DNA from: Arenimonas maotaiensis
GTDB lineage: Bacteria > Pseudomonadota > Gammaproteobacteria > Xanthomonadales > Xanthomonadaceae
DNA: 64,000 nucleotides
Reading direction: 5' to 3'
Assembly: GCF_014638745.1 (NCBI RefSeq)
Contig: NZ_BMFO01000002.1
Coordinates: 248,001 to 312,000 of the forward strand
The position numbers were made by a program, and so were the translations under genes. The notes under the pieces were generated by a model, which saw nothing but the letters and a program-made list of their open reading frames with translations, made no database searches and was not told the origin of the DNA. Positions 1-9,184 of this stretch are shown here, one piece after another; the first letter of the stretch is position 1; every line of letters begins with the position of its first letter.

Positions 1-930
1 GGCCAGCACGCGCGCCACTTCGGCGCGGATGGTGTCCGGCTCGGCATACAGCGTGACCGGGTCGAGGTTGCCCTGTAGCGCGACCTTGCCGCCGGTACGC
101 CGGCGCGCCTCTTCCAGCGACACCAGCCAATCCACGCCGAGGCCTTCGGCGCCGCTGGCGGCCAGCTCTTCCAGATATGGGGCGTTGCCCTTGCCGAATA
201 GGATCAGCGGGGTGTTGGCCTCGCCGTCGCCGCGCGGCAGTTCGGCCGCGATGCGCTGCAGATAGCGCAGCGAGAACTCGCGGTAGGTGTGCGGGGCCAG
301 CACGCCGCCCCAGGTGTCGAACACCATCAGCGCCTGCGCGCCGGCGGCGCGTTGCGCGGCCAGATAGGCGATGACCGAATCGGTGACGACTTCCAGCAGC
401 CGGTGCATCAATTTCGGTTCGTTCAGCGCCAGCGATTTGATGCGGGCGAAGTTGTCCGAGCCGCCGCCCTCGACCATGTAGCAGGCCAGGGTCCATGGGC
501 TGCCGGAGAAGCCGATCAGCGGCACGCGGCCGTCGAGCTCGCGGCGGATCAGACTGACCGCGTCGGTGACGTAGCGCAGCTCGCTGCCGATGTCCGGTAC
601 CGCCAGCTTGGCGATGTCGGCGGCGGTGCGCACCGGGCGCGCGAAACGCGGGCCTTCGCCCTCGGCGAAGCTCAGGCCGAGGCCCATGGCGTCGGGCACG
701 GTCAGGATGTCGGAGAACAGGATGGCGGCGTCCAGGTCGTAGCGGTCCAGCGGCTGCAGAGTCACTTCGCAGGCCAGTTCCGGATTCGTGGCCAAGCCCA
801 TGAAGCTGCCGGCCTTGGCGCGGGTGGCGCGGTATTCCGGCAGATAGCGTCCGGCCTGGCGCATCAGCCAGACCGGCGTGGCGTCGACCGGCTTGCCGGC
901 GATGGTGTCGAGGAAACGGGTGTTTTTCAT
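1..930 (-). CDS. hemE: Uroporphyrinogen decarboxylase, 3' end cut by window edge
   Basis: Decarboxylates the four acetate side chains of uroporphyrinogen III to give coproporphyrinogen III in cytoplasmic haem synthesis. The reading frame stays open from ATG at 928-930 to the left edge (310 codons); the family is about 355 residues, so roughly 45 C-terminal residues are missing. The N-terminal signature [13 protein letters not shown] lies at residues 22-34, and a second family segment, [18 protein letters not shown], follows further in. The start overlaps the stop of the upstream WGR-like gene in an ATGA, which suggests translational coupling. Identification is by family motifs and is secure. 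Confidence 0.95.
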   Translation of the reverse strand, partial: MKNTRFLDTIAGKPVDATPVWLMRQAGRYLPEYRATRAKAGSFMGLATNPELACEVTLQPLDRYDLDAAILFSDILTVPDAMGLGLSFAEGEGPRFARPVRTAADIAKLAVPDIGSELRYVTDAVSLIRRELDGRVPLIGFSGSPWTLACYMVEGGGSDNFARIKSLALNEPKLMHRLLEVVTDSVIAYLAAQRAAGAQALMVFDTWGGVLAPHTYREFSLRYLQRIAAELPRGDGEANTPLILFGKGNAPYLEELAASGAEGLGVDWLVSLEEARRRTGGKVALQGNLDPVTLYAEPDTIRAEVARVLA

Positions 931-1184
931 GGTTTGGGTTCCGCCGCGCCCTGCACGAACATGACCTGGAAGCCTTTCTTGAGCTGGGCGGCGCGCGCCT
1001 TCTCGAAGGCCGCCAGCGCGGGTTCGGTGTCGAGGAATTGTTCGCGTTTGAGTTGGGATTTACCGCCGATTTGGCCGGATTCGCGCATCAGCGTCCAGCC
1101 GCCCAGCAGATCCTGCTGCAGGCTGATGCTGACGTAACGGGGGGCTTCGGAGCCTTGGGGCGGTTGTTGCAGGAGGACGCGCAT
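927..1184 (-). CDS. Small WGR-domain-like protein
   Basis: An 85-residue protein that is almost entirely one WGR-like fold: [10 protein letters not shown] near residue 16, then [12 protein letters not shown], then an alanine/lysine-rich helix [18 protein letters not shown] domains occur in PARPs and in some bacterial regulators and are thought to bind nucleic acid. Here the central W-G-R triad reads S-G-Q, so the family call rests on the surrounding pattern. The stop overlaps the hemE start by 4 bp, so the two are probably cotranscribed. No signal peptide or membrane segment is visible. The function is unknown and a link to haem synthesis is only positional. Confidence 0.75.
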   Translation of the reverse strand: MRVLLQQPPQGSEAPRYVSISLQQDLLGGWTLMRESGQIGGKSQLKREQFLDTEPALAAFEKARAAQLKKGFQVMFVQGAAEPKP

Positions 1185-1236
1185 AAGCCGTCATTGTATC
1201 GCGAATCCGTGCGCGCCCGCCCCTGGCCCGGCGCGT

Positions 1237-1428
1237 TCAACCGCGTTTGCAGGTGGAGATGCCGAACGGCAGGTAGGCCGGGCACCAGCGCAGGAAGGCG
1301 GTGGCCAGCGGCACCAGGCCGATGGCGCCGAGCCAATTCTGGCTCATGGCGCCCCAGGCGATGATGGCCAGGCCGAGGACGATGCGGATGACGCGGTCGG
1401 TGTTGCCGATGTTGGCTTTCATGGACAT
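1237..1428 (-). CDS. DUF2892 (YgaP-type) inner-membrane protein
   Basis: A 63-residue protein beginning MSMKANIGNTDRVIRIVLG, the standard opening of DUF2892 proteins (the membrane part of YgaP). Two hydrophobic segments follow: about residues 13-30 and 33-50, the second ending in the WCPAYLPFGISTCK pattern with two cysteines. The family sits in the inner membrane; in YgaP this module is fused to a rhodanese domain, but here it stands alone. It lies between aroB and the WGR-like gene on the same strand with gaps of about 50-60 bp. The exact function of the stand-alone form is not known. Confidence 0.8.
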   Translation of the reverse strand: MSMKANIGNTDRVIRIVLGLAIIAWGAMSQNWLGAIGLVPLATAFLRWCPAYLPFGISTCKRG

Positions 1429-1488
1429 GCTCCGGTGGCGGGTGTGGCTACAGGGTAATCCAATCCGCCCGGCGCGGCGTGATTGCGG

Positions 1489-2571
1489 TCAATTACCGGC
1501 CGATTGCGCGGCCAGGAAGGCGGTCAACGCCCCGGCATCGACGTCCCCGGCGATGAAGGCCTTGCCCACGCCGCGCCAGAGGATCAGCCGCAACCGGCCG
1601 GCGGCGGCTTTTTTGTCCAGACGCATCTTGGCCACCACGGCGTCGGCGCCGAGTCCCGTCGGCAACGCCGTCGGCAAGCCGAAACGGTTCAGCAGGGCGC
1701 GTAGGCGCTGGCTGTCGCCGATATCGGCATGGCCGAGTTCGACCGAGAAATCGGCCGCCAGCTGCATGCCGATCGCCACCGCTTCGCCGTGCAGCAGGGT
1801 GCCGTAGTCCAACAGCACTTCCAGCGCATGGCCGAAGGTGTGGCCGAAGTTCAGCAGCGCACGGTCGCCCTGTTCCGTCTCGTCACGCGCCACGATGTCG
1901 GCCTTGTGCCGGCAGCTGAGCAGGATGGCGCCTTCCAGCTCCGCGGCATCGCGCGCCAGCAGGGCCTCGGCGTTGTCTTCCAGCCAGCCGAAGAAACGCG
2001 CGTCGGCGATGGCGCCGTATTTCAGCACTTCCGCCAGGCCGGCGCGGAATTCGCGCTCGGGCAGGGTGGCCAGCACGTCCGGGTCGATGTACACCGCCTG
2101 CGGCTGGTGGAAGGCGCCGACCAGGTTCTTGCCGGCCGGCAGGTCGACCGCGGTCTTGCCGCCGACCGAAGAATCGACCATGGCCAGCAGGGTGGTGGGA
2201 ATCTGCACGAAGGCGATGCCGCGCATATAGCAGGCGGCGGCAAAGCCGGCCAGATCGCCGATGACGCCGCCGCCGAGCGCCAGTACCCGCGCGTCGCGGG
2301 TCAGGCCCCGTTCCGCCATGTGTTCCAGCAGTTCGCCGAAGCGCGCCAAGGTCTTCTCGGCTTCACCGGCCGGCATCCGCCAGACCGGGCAGTCCGGCCG
2401 GCCGATGGCCTGCTTTAGGGCATCGGCGTACAGCGGTCCGACGTTGTCGTCGGTCACGATCAGCATGCGCTCGGGCGCCTGCGCCAACGCGGCGATGCGC
2501 CGCCGAAGCAGGCCGGATTCGATGTGGATGGGATAGCGGCGCGCGGCCAGCTCGACGTGCAGTTCAGGCAT
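1489..2571 (-). CDS. aroB: 3-dehydroquinate synthase
   Basis: Second step of the shikimate pathway: converts DAHP to 3-dehydroquinate, using NAD and a divalent metal, in the cytoplasm. The 360-residue length matches the family. The NAD/metal core is visible as ALGGGVIGDLAGFAAACY, then PTTLLAMVDSSVGGKTAVD and the conserved NFGHTFGHALE. The ATG lies inside the end of aroK (8-bp overlap), giving the aroK-aroB operon usual in proteobacteria. Nothing appears degraded. Confidence 0.97.
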   Translation of the reverse strand: MPELHVELAARRYPIHIESGLLRRRIAALAQAPERMLIVTDDNVGPLYADALKQAIGRPDCPVWRMPAGEAEKTLARFGELLEHMAERGLTRDARVLALGGGVIGDLAGFAAACYMRGIAFVQIPTTLLAMVDSSVGGKTAVDLPAGKNLVGAFHQPQAVYIDPDVLATLPEREFRAGLAEVLKYGAIADARFFGWLEDNAEALLARDAAELEGAILLSCRHKADIVARDETEQGDRALLNFGHTFGHALEVLLDYGTLLHGEAVAIGMQLAADFSVELGHADIGDSQRLRALLNRFGLPTALPTGLGADAVVAKMRLDKKAAAGRLRLILWRGVGKAFIAGDVDAGALTAFLAAQSAGN

Positions 2572-3109
2572 GGTGGGGTTCCGCGCCCTCGGCGCGCTCG
2601 TTCAGGCATTCGATGAGGTGATGGCGTACTTTCGACATCGGCATCCGGCTCAGATCGATGTGGATGTCGGCGCAGGCGCGGTACAGTGGCGTGCGGATTT
2701 CCGACAGCTGTTGCAGGCGGCCGGCGCGGTCGGCGCATTGCAGCAGCGGCCGCTTGCGGTCGCCGGCCAGGCGTTGCAGCTGCTGCTCGGGCGGCAGGTG
2801 CAGGTGGATGACCGTGCCGCGCGCCTTCATCAGCGCGCGGTTGGCCTCCGACAGCACGGTGCCGCCGCCGGTGGCCAGCACGATGCCGTCCGAAGCCAAC
2901 ACTTCGGCCAGCGCCTCGGATTCGCGCCGGCGGAAGCCGGCCTCGCCTTCCAGGTCGAAAATGTGGCTGATGCTGGTGCCGGTGTGCTGTTCGATGTGGG
3001 CGTCGAGGTCGACGAAACGCCGCCCGAGCTGGCGCGCCAGCCATTTGCCGTGGGTGGTTTTGCCCGCGCCCATCGGGCCGATCAGGATCAGGTTGGCGTT
3101 GGCGCTCAT
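2564..3109 (-). CDS. aroK: Shikimate kinase
   Basis: Phosphorylates shikimate to shikimate 3-phosphate with ATP, the fifth step of aromatic amino-acid synthesis. The 181-residue protein has the P-loop GPMGAGKTT at residues 12-20, followed by the shikimate-binding region with FVDLDAHIEQHTGTSI and the GGGTVLSEANR loop. It is the first gene of the aroK-aroB pair and overlaps aroB by 8 bp. It diverges from the SDR-like gene at 3162; both start signals share a 52-bp spacer. Confidence 0.96.
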   Translation of the reverse strand: MSANANLILIGPMGAGKTTHGKWLARQLGRRFVDLDAHIEQHTGTSISHIFDLEGEAGFRRRESEALAEVLASDGIVLATGGGTVLSEANRALMKARGTVIHLHLPPEQQLQRLAGDRKRPLLQCADRAGRLQQLSEIRTPLYRACADIHIDLSRMPMSKVRHHLIECLNERAEGAEPHHA

Positions 3110-3161
3110 GGCTCAATGCTACCATTGCGCCGTCAACCGCGGAATGCAGGCAGGTTCATCC

Positions 3162-3947
3162 ATGGACATCGCGATCATCGGCGCCGGCGATCTGGGCATG
3201 CGGCTGGCGGCCTTGCGGGTCGCCGCCGGCGATACGGTGACGGCGCTGCGGCGCCGGGTGCTGCCGATGCCCGCCGGCGTGCAGGCGGTGTACGGCGATC
3301 TCGACGCCGAGGCCGACCTGCGGCGCCTGCCGGCGCGGCCGGATTGGCTGGTGTTCTGCGCCACGCCCGACGCCCGCAACGAATCCGCCTACCGGCAGCT
3401 GTATGTCGACGGTCTGGCGCGCGCCATGTGCGTGCTGCAGCCGCGGCATACGCTGTTCGTCAGTTCCACCGCGGTGTACGCCCAGGATGCCGGCGAATGG
3501 GTGGACGAGGACAGCGCCGCCGCCGCGCAGGGCTTCAACGGCCGGGTATTGCGCGAGGCCGAGGCGCTTTGCCTTCAGCAGCCGGAAAACCGCGTGCTGC
3601 GCCTGAGCGGCATCACCGGCCCGGGCCGGCGCATGCTGGTCAACCGGGCCCTGCTCGGCGAGGGCGTCACCGGCGATTGGACGAACCGCATCCACATCGA
3701 CGATGCCGCCGCCGCCGCCGCGCACCTGATCGATGCGCCGGGCGCCTCGCCGGTCTGGATCGCCAGCGACGACGAACCGGCGGTGCAGGTCGAGGTCGCC
3801 AACTGGATCCGCGCGCGCCATGGATTGCCGCCGTTGCCGGCACCGCCCGGCCCGGCCCGTGGCCGGCGGGTCTCGAACGCCAAATTGCGCGCCGCCGGCT
3901 GGCAGTCGCGCTACCCCAGCTACCGCGAGGCCTACGCCGACGCCTGA
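3162..3947 (+). CDS. SDR / YeeZ-like NAD(P)-binding protein
   Basis: A 261-residue protein with an N-terminal Rossmann fold: MDIAIIGAGDLGMRLAAL contains GxGxxG. A later stretch, TLFVSSTAVYAQDAGEWVDE, resembles the SSTxVY motif of extended SDR epimerases and the YeeZ family. The C-terminal RGRRVSNAKLRAAGWQSRYP fits the end of YeeZ-type proteins. I chose the internal ATG at 3162 because the Rossmann strand begins there; the frame is open further upstream but that extension overlaps aroK. The substrate is unknown. It precedes pdxH by 75 bp on the same strand. Confidence 0.85.
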   Translation: MDIAIIGAGDLGMRLAALRVAAGDTVTALRRRVLPMPAGVQAVYGDLDAEADLRRLPARPDWLVFCATPDARNESAYRQLYVDGLARAMCVLQPRHTLFVSSTAVYAQDAGEWVDEDSAAAAQGFNGRVLREAEALCLQQPENRVLRLSGITGPGRRMLVNRALLGEGVTGDWTNRIHIDDAAAAAAHLIDAPGASPVWIASDDEPAVQVEVANWIRARHGLPPLPAPPGPARGRRVSNAKLRAAGWQSRYPSYREAYADA

Positions 3948-4022
3948 GCATGGTGCCGATTGACCCAAATCACGCCGGCTTGCCGCCGGGTCGGCGACAA
4001 TGAGGCAACCGAGGAGGACACC

Positions 4023-4619
4023 ATGACCGACGCCCTGTATCAAGACGCCCTGAACACTTTCACCGACTTGCTTGAGCAGGCCAAGCGGAGCCCGGATCCG
4101 GAACCGACCGCGATGACCGTGGCCACCGTCGGCCGCGACGGCCGTCCGGCGGCGCGCACCGTGCTGCTGAAAGCCTTCGACGAGCGCGGTTTCGTGTTCT
4201 TCACCAATTTCAGCTCGCGCAAGGGCCGGCAGCTGGCGGCCAATCCGCAGGCGGCGCTGCTGTTCCACTGGAAGCATCTGCGCGAGGGCGTGCAGGTCAA
4301 GATCGAGGGCACGGTCGAGCCGGTGTCCGCCGCCGAGGCCGACGCCTATTTCGCCAGCCGCCCGCGCGGCAGCCAGATCGGCGCCTGGGCGTCGTTGCAG
4401 TCGCAGCCGCTGGCCTCACGCGAATTGTTCGACCGGCGCGTGGCCGACGTGGAAAAACGCTACGAAGGCCAGGACGTGCCGCGGCCGCCGCATTGGTCGG
4501 GCTTCCGCCTGGTGCCCGAACGCATCGAGTTCTGGTACGGCGCGCAGTTCCGCCTGCACGAGCGCCAATGCTACGAGCGCATCGACGGCGCTTGGACGCA
4601 GGCGATGCTGTATCCATGA
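4023..4619 (+). CDS. pdxH: Pyridoxamine/pyridoxine 5'-phosphate oxidase
   Basis: FMN-dependent oxidase that makes pyridoxal 5'-phosphate from PNP or PMP. The 198-residue protein carries family segments [51 protein letters not shown] and the C-terminal [11 protein letters not shown] place the start at 4023 because a strong ribosome site, GAGGAGGA at 4011-4018, precedes this ATG; the frame extends 21 codons further upstream without one. Its TGA overlaps the ATG of the next gene (ATGA), so the two are likely translated together. Confidence 0.95.
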   Translation: MTDALYQDALNTFTDLLEQAKRSPDPEPTAMTVATVGRDGRPAARTVLLKAFDERGFVFFTNFSSRKGRQLAANPQAALLFHWKHLREGVQVKIEGTVEPVSAAEADAYFASRPRGSQIGAWASLQSQPLASRELFDRRVADVEKRYEGQDVPRPPHWSGFRLVPERIEFWYGAQFRLHERQCYERIDGAWTQAMLYP

Positions 4620-5407
4620 GCGGTCCGCGCCGGATCGTCTGCCTGACCGAAGAGCCGACCGAAGTCCTGTACGCCCTCGGCGAGCAGGCGCGCATCGTCG
4701 GCATCTCCGGATTCACCGTGCGGCCGCCCGCCGCGCGCCGCGAAAAGCCGAAAGTCAGCGCCTTCACCAGCGCCAAGATCGATGAGATCCTGGCGCTCAA
4801 GCCGGATTTCGTGGTCGGGTTCTCCGACATCCAGGCCGACATCGCCGCCGCCCTGATCAAGCAGGGCGTGGAGGTCTGGATCAGCAACCACCGCAGCGTC
4901 GAGGGCATCCTCGATTACGTCCTGCGCCTGGGCGCCTTGGTCGGCGTGCCGGAGAAAGCCGCGGCCTACGCCGGTTCGCTGCGCGCCGGACTGGATGCGC
5001 TGGCCGAACAGGCCGCGCGCCTGCCGCGCCGGCCCAAGGTCTATTTCGAGGAGTGGGACGAGCCGCTGATTTCCGGCATCCAGTGGGTCGCCGAACTCAT
5101 CCGCATCGCCGGCGGCGACGACATCCTGCCGGAACTGGCCGCCGAACCGATGGCCAGGAACCGCATCATGGCCGACGGCAGCCGCGTGATCGCGCGCGAT
5201 CCCGACATCATCTTCGGTTCCTGGTGCGGCAAGAAATTCCGGCCGGAGAAGGTCGCCGCGCGCCCGGGTTGGGCCGGCATCGCCGCGGTACGCGACAGGC
5301 AATTGTTCGAGATCAAATCACCGATCATCCTGCAGCCCGGCCCTGCGGCGCTGACCGACGGCGTGGCCGCCCTGGCCGCGCACATCCGGGCCTGGGCCGA
5401 GGCTTAG
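4616..5407 (+). CDS. BtuF-like periplasmic-binding-fold protein without signal peptide
   Basis: A 263-residue protein of the class III periplasmic-binding fold: the opening [17 protein letters not shown] and the middle [20 protein letters not shown] resemble BtuF and siderophore-binding proteins, which deliver cobalamin or ferric chelates to ABC transporters. There is no signal peptide or lipobox; the fold begins within five residues of the ATG. No transporter genes are adjacent. It overlaps pdxH by ATGA, and its TAG interlocks with the stop of convergent proC. It may be a cytosolic ligand-binding protein, or depend on an unusual export route. The family is fairly clear, the ligand unknown. 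Confidence 0.8.
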   Translation: MSGPRRIVCLTEEPTEVLYALGEQARIVGISGFTVRPPAARREKPKVSAFTSAKIDEILALKPDFVVGFSDIQADIAAALIKQGVEVWISNHRSVEGILDYVLRLGALVGVPEKAAAYAGSLRAGLDALAEQAARLPRRPKVYFEEWDEPLISGIQWVAELIRIAGGDDILPELAAEPMARNRIMADGSRVIARDPDIIFGSWCGKKFRPEKVAARPGWAGIAAVRDRQLFEIKSPIILQPGPAALTDGVAALAAHIRAWAEA

Positions 5408-6222
5408 TCGTTCTCGCGGCTGAGCGCGATGCCGCGCGCGGTCGCCGCATCCAGCGCGGTCTGCACCAGTCGCCGCAGACCGCCGTCCTCGAATGCGGTG
5501 ATCGCCGCATGGGTGGTGCCGTTCGGCGAGGTCACCCGTTGCCGCAGCACCTCGACGCTTTCGCCGGATTCGGCCAGCATGCGCGCCGCGCCGACGAAGG
5601 TCTGCACCGCCAGATCGCGCGCGGCCTCGGCCGGCAGGCCCTGTTTGACCGCCGCCGCCTGCATCGCTTCGCACAGCAGGAACACATAGGCCGGGCCGCT
5701 GCCGGACAGCGCGGTCACGGTGTCCATTAGCGCCTCATCGGCGATCCAGGTGCACAGGCCGGTGGCGCGGAACAGGCGTTCGGCCAGCGCCTTCTGCGCG
5801 GCATCCACGCGGGCGTTGGCGAACAGGCCGTTGGCGCCGGCACCGAGCAGGGCCGGGGTGTTGGGCATGATGCGCACCACCGGCAGGCCGCCGCCCAGCC
5901 AGCTATCCAGCTGGGTGGCGGTGATGCCGGCGGCAATCGAGAGCACCAGCGGCCGTTCGGCCTGGGCCAGCTCGCGCAGTTCGGCGCAAACGGTTTTCAT
6001 CACCTGCGGCTTGACCGCGAACAGCCAGACCGCGCTGCCGGCGGCAACACGTCGGTTGTCGTCCAGCACCGTGATGCCGAGTTCGGAAGCCAGCGCTTCC
6101 CGCGTCGGCGTGTAGGGTTCGGACACGCGGATGGCGGATTTGTCGAAGTCCTGCGCCAGCAGGCCGCCGATCAGGCTACGGGCCATGTTGCCGCCGCCGA
6201 TGAATGCGATTTGGGGGTCCAT
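5404..6222 (-). CDS. proC: Pyrroline-5-carboxylate reductase
   Basis: Last step of proline synthesis: NAD(P)H reduction of 1-pyrroline-5-carboxylate. The 272-residue protein opens MDPQIAFIGGGNMARSLIGG with the Rossmann GxGxxA variant usual for ProC, has VVRIMPNTPALLGAGANGL in the middle and the signature TALSGSGPAYVFLLCEAM. The frame continues far upstream, but the ATG at 6220-6222 gives the correct N-terminus. It lies 14 bp downstream of yggS, the usual yggS-proC pair. Its TAA overlaps the stop codon of the convergent BtuF-like gene. Confidence 0.96.
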   Translation of the reverse strand: MDPQIAFIGGGNMARSLIGGLLAQDFDKSAIRVSEPYTPTREALASELGITVLDDNRRVAAGSAVWLFAVKPQVMKTVCAELRELAQAERPLVLSIAAGITATQLDSWLGGGLPVVRIMPNTPALLGAGANGLFANARVDAAQKALAERLFRATGLCTWIADEALMDTVTALSGSGPAYVFLLCEAMQAAAVKQGLPAEAARDLAVQTFVGAARMLAESGESVEVLRQRVTSPNGTTHAAITAFEDGGLRRLVQTALDAATARGIALSREND

Positions 6223-6236
6223 GGGATTCCTCGGGT

Positions 6237-6911
6237 TTACGGGCCGCGGCGGCCGAACAGCGCGCTGCCGACGCGGACCAGGTTGGCGCCGTGCGCGATG
6301 GCGGCCGGGAAGTCGTCGCTCATGCCCATCGACAGCGTGTCCATCGTCGGATACGTGCCGCGCAGTTCGCGGAACAGCCGTTGCATCTGGGCGAAGGCCA
6401 GGCCGTTGCCGCTGGTGGCCGGATCGGGAATCGCCATCAGCCCGCGCAACGCCAGCCGCGGCTCGGCGGCGACGCGCGCGGCCAAGTCGGCGGCCTGCGC
6501 CGGCGCGCAGCCGGACTTGCTGGCCTCGCCGTCGACATTGACCTGGACCAGCACGTTCAACGGCGGCTGGTGCGCCGGCCGGTGCTTCGCCAGCAGCGGG
6601 ATGATTTTGGCGCGGTCGACGCTCTGCACCCAGTCGAAGTGCTCGGCCGCCGCCTGGCATTTGTTCGATTGCAGCGGGCCGATCAGATGCCATTCCAGGC
6701 CGAGCGGCGCCAGCTCGGCGATCTTGCCGAGCGCCTCCTGCACATAGTTCTCGCCGAAGGCCTTTTGGCCGAGTGCCGCGCACTCCGCGACGCGGGCCGC
6801 CGGATGGGTTTTCGAGACCGCCAGCAGCGCCACCGGATGCCCGCTCTGGGCGGCGCAGGCGTCCAGCGCGGTGCGCAGTTTCCGGTAGTTTTGGGCGAGG
6901 TTTCCGGTCAC
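6237..6911 (-). CDS. yggS: YggS-family PLP homeostasis protein
   Basis: Binds pyridoxal 5'-phosphate on a single-domain alanine-racemase-like barrel and helps balance vitamin B6 and amino-acid pools; no catalytic activity is established for the family. The 224-residue length is typical. The PLP lysine lies in VALLAVSKTHPA near residue 33, and the C-terminal DTLSMGMSDDFPAAIAHGA is the family signature. The start codon is GTG (6909-6911) with a GGGAG 9 bases upstream. It is followed by proC. The start abuts the candidate promoter of divergent pilT. Confidence 0.95.
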   Translation of the reverse strand: MTGNLAQNYRKLRTALDACAAQSGHPVALLAVSKTHPAARVAECAALGQKAFGENYVQEALGKIAELAPLGLEWHLIGPLQSNKCQAAAEHFDWVQSVDRAKIIPLLAKHRPAHQPPLNVLVQVNVDGEASKSGCAPAQAADLAARVAAEPRLALRGLMAIPDPATSGNGLAFAQMQRLFRELRGTYPTMDTLSMGMSDDFPAAIAHGANLVRVGSALFGRRGP

Positions 6912-6939
6912 TTGTCGAAAACTCCCATGGGGTTATACT
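6912..6939 (+). promoter_or_regulatory. Candidate sigma70 promoter of pilT
   Basis: TTGTCG at 6912-6917 and TATACT at 6934-6939 with a 16-bp spacer, 46 bp upstream of the pilT ATG. The -10 box matches five of six consensus bases and the -35 four of six. Position between divergent yggS and pilT fits. Confidence 0.5.
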
Positions 6940-6985
6940 TGAACCGATACTGTGCCATGATAAGCCACGGATTAGGGGAACACCA

Positions 6986-8023
6986 ATGGATATCGCCGAA
7001 CTGCTCGCGTTTTCGGTCAAGAACAAGGCCTCCGACCTGCACCTGTCCTCCGGCCTGCCGCCGATGATCCGCGTCGACGGCGACGTCCGCCGCATCAACA
7101 TCCCGGCCCTCGACCACAAGCAGGTGCACGCGCTGGTGTACGACATCATGTCCGACAAGCAGCGCCGCGACTACGAGGAGTTCCTCGAAGTCGACTTCTC
7201 GTTCGAGATTCCCGGCCTGGCCCGCTTCCGCGTCAACGCCTTCAACCAGAACCGCGGCGCCGCCGCCGTGTTCCGCACCATTCCCAGCCAGGTGCTGACC
7301 CTCGACGAGCTGGCCTGCCCGAAGATCTTCCGCGAGCTGATCGAGCAGCCGCAGGGCCTGATCCTGGTCACCGGTCCGACCGGTTCCGGCAAGTCCACCA
7401 CCCTGGCGGCGATGGTCGACCACATCAACAAGAACGAGTTCGGCCACATCCTCACCATCGAGGACCCGATTGAATTCGTGCACACCTCGCAGAAATGCCT
7501 GGTCAACCAGCGCGAAGTGCACCGCGACACCCACGGCTTCGAGGTCGCCCTGCGCTCGGCGCTGCGCGAGGACCCGGACTATGTCCTGGTCGGCGAACTG
7601 CGCGACCTGGAGACCATCCGCCTGGCGCTGACCGCCGCCGAGACCGGCCACTTGGTGTTCGGGACCCTGCACACCAGCTCGGCCGCCAAGACGATCGACC
7701 GCATCATCGACGTGTTCCCGGCCGCCGAGAAATCGATGGTGCGCTCGATGCTGTCCGAGTCGCTGCGCGCGGTGATCTCGCAGAGCCTGCTGAAGAAGAC
7801 CGGCGGCGGCCGCATGGCGGCGCACGAGATCATGGTCGCCACGCCCGCCATCCGCAACCTGATCCGCGAGGACAAGGTGGCGCAGATGTATTCCGCCATC
7901 CAGACCGGCCAGGCGGTCGGCATGCAGACCCTCGACCAATGCCTGCTCGACCTGACCAAGAAGGGCCAGATCAGCAAGACCCAGGCCTGGGGTTACGCCA
8001 AAGACAAGCGTCTGTTCGAATAA
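6986..8023 (+). CDS. pilT: Type IV pilus retraction ATPase PilT
   Basis: Hexameric cytoplasmic ATPase that depolymerises type IV pili and drives twitching. The 345-residue protein has the N-terminal PAS-like region (FSVKNKASDLHLSSGLPP), Walker A GPTGSGKST at residues 130-138, the Asp box HILTIEDPIEFVH, Walker B region VLVGELRDLETIR, His box GHLVFGTLHTSSA and the PilT-specific AIRNLIRE motif. The start at 6986 follows the ribosome site AGGGGAA. It is followed 21 bp later by pilU, so the pair is almost certainly an operon. All key residues are intact. Confidence 0.98.
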   Translation: MDIAELLAFSVKNKASDLHLSSGLPPMIRVDGDVRRINIPALDHKQVHALVYDIMSDKQRRDYEEFLEVDFSFEIPGLARFRVNAFNQNRGAAAVFRTIPSQVLTLDELACPKIFRELIEQPQGLILVTGPTGSGKSTTLAAMVDHINKNEFGHILTIEDPIEFVHTSQKCLVNQREVHRDTHGFEVALRSALREDPDYVLVGELRDLETIRLALTAAETGHLVFGTLHTSSAAKTIDRIIDVFPAAEKSMVRSMLSESLRAVISQSLLKKTGGGRMAAHEIMVATPAIRNLIREDKVAQMYSAIQTGQAVGMQTLDQCLLDLTKKGQISKTQAWGYAKDKRLFE

Positions 8024-8044
8024 AGCCGTTTCCGGAGCACTGCC

Positions 8045-9175
8045 ATGAGCAGCATCGATTTCACCTCCTTCCTCAAGCTGATGGCCCACAAGAAGGCCTC
8101 CGACCTGTTCATCACCGCCGGCGTGCCGCCGTCGATCAAGGTCCAGGGCAAGGTCTCGCCGATCACCCAGAACCCGCTGACGCCGCAGCAGAGCCGCGAC
8201 ATGGTGCTGAACGTGATGAGCCCGGCCCAGCGCGAGGAGTTCGAGAAGACGCACGAGTGCAACTTCGCCATCGGCGCCGCCGGCGTCGGCCGCTTCCGCG
8301 TCAGCTGCTTCTACCAGCGCAACCAGGTCGGCATGGTGCTGCGCCGGATCGAGACCAAGATCCCGACCATCGAGGAGCTGAACCTCCCGATGATCCTGAA
8401 GTCGCTGTCGATGACCAAGCGCGGCATCATCATCTGCGTCGGCGCCACCGGCACCGGCAAATCCACCACCCTGGCGGCGATGATCGGCTACCGCAACCTG
8501 AACTCGACCGGCCATATCATCACCATCGAGGACCCGATCGAGTTCGTGCATAAGCACGAGGGCTGCATCATCACCCAGCGCGAGGTCGGCATCGACACCG
8601 ACAGCTGGGACAACGCGCTGAAGAACACCCTGCGCCAGGCGCCGGACGTGATCATGATCGGCGAGGTGCGCACGCGCGAGGGCATGGACCACGCCGTGGT
8701 GTTCGCCGAGACCGGCCACCTGGTGTTCTGCACCCTGCACGCCAACAACGCCAACCAGGCCATCGACCGCATCATCAACTTCTTCCCGGAAGAGCGCCGC
8801 GGCCAGCTGCTGATGGACCTCTCGCTGAACCTGAAGGCGATCATCGCGCAGCAGCTGGTGCCGACCGCCGACGGCAAGGAGCGCCGCGTCGCCATGGAGA
8901 TCCTGATCGGCACGCCGCTGGTGGCCGACTACATCCGCACCGGCGAAGTGCACAAGCTCAAGGATGTGATGAAGGAATCGACCCTGCTGGGCATGAAGAC
9001 CTTCGACCAGAGCCTGTTCGAGCTGTACCAGGCCGGCGAGATCAGCTACGAATCGGCGCTGCGCTTCGCCGACTCCAGCAACGAGGTTCGGCTGCGCATC
9101 AAACTCGCCCAAGGCGGTGACGCCAGCACCCTGTCGCAGGGTCTGGACGGCGTCGAGATTTCCGAGAACCGCTGA
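8045..9175 (+). CDS. pilU: PilT-like ATPase PilU
   Basis: Accessory retraction ATPase that assists PilT under load. The 376-residue protein is longer than PilT at the C-terminus (ending in a SSNEVRLRIKL / SQGLDGVEISENR tail), as is usual for PilU. Walker A GATGTGKST starts at residue 133 with K139; Walker B VIMIGEVRTREGMDHAV and the His box GHLVFCTLHANNANQAIDR follow. The gene is 21 bp after pilT on the same strand. Its stop is 9 bp from the end of the convergent GMC oxidoreductase gene; I see no terminator between them. Confidence 0.97.
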   Translation: MSSIDFTSFLKLMAHKKASDLFITAGVPPSIKVQGKVSPITQNPLTPQQSRDMVLNVMSPAQREEFEKTHECNFAIGAAGVGRFRVSCFYQRNQVGMVLRRIETKIPTIEELNLPMILKSLSMTKRGIIICVGATGTGKSTTLAAMIGYRNLNSTGHIITIEDPIEFVHKHEGCIITQREVGIDTDSWDNALKNTLRQAPDVIMIGEVRTREGMDHAVVFAETGHLVFCTLHANNANQAIDRIINFFPEERRGQLLMDLSLNLKAIIAQQLVPTADGKERRVAMEILIGTPLVADYIRTGEVHKLKDVMKESTLLGMKTFDQSLFELYQAGEISYESALRFADSSNEVRLRIKLAQGGDASTLSQGLDGVEISENR

Positions 9176-9184
9176 CGGCAGCCG

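Noticed and set aside
6908-9112. A 734-codon minus-strand frame across pilT and pilU
   Set aside because: It spans two well-supported genes on the other strand, including their spacer.
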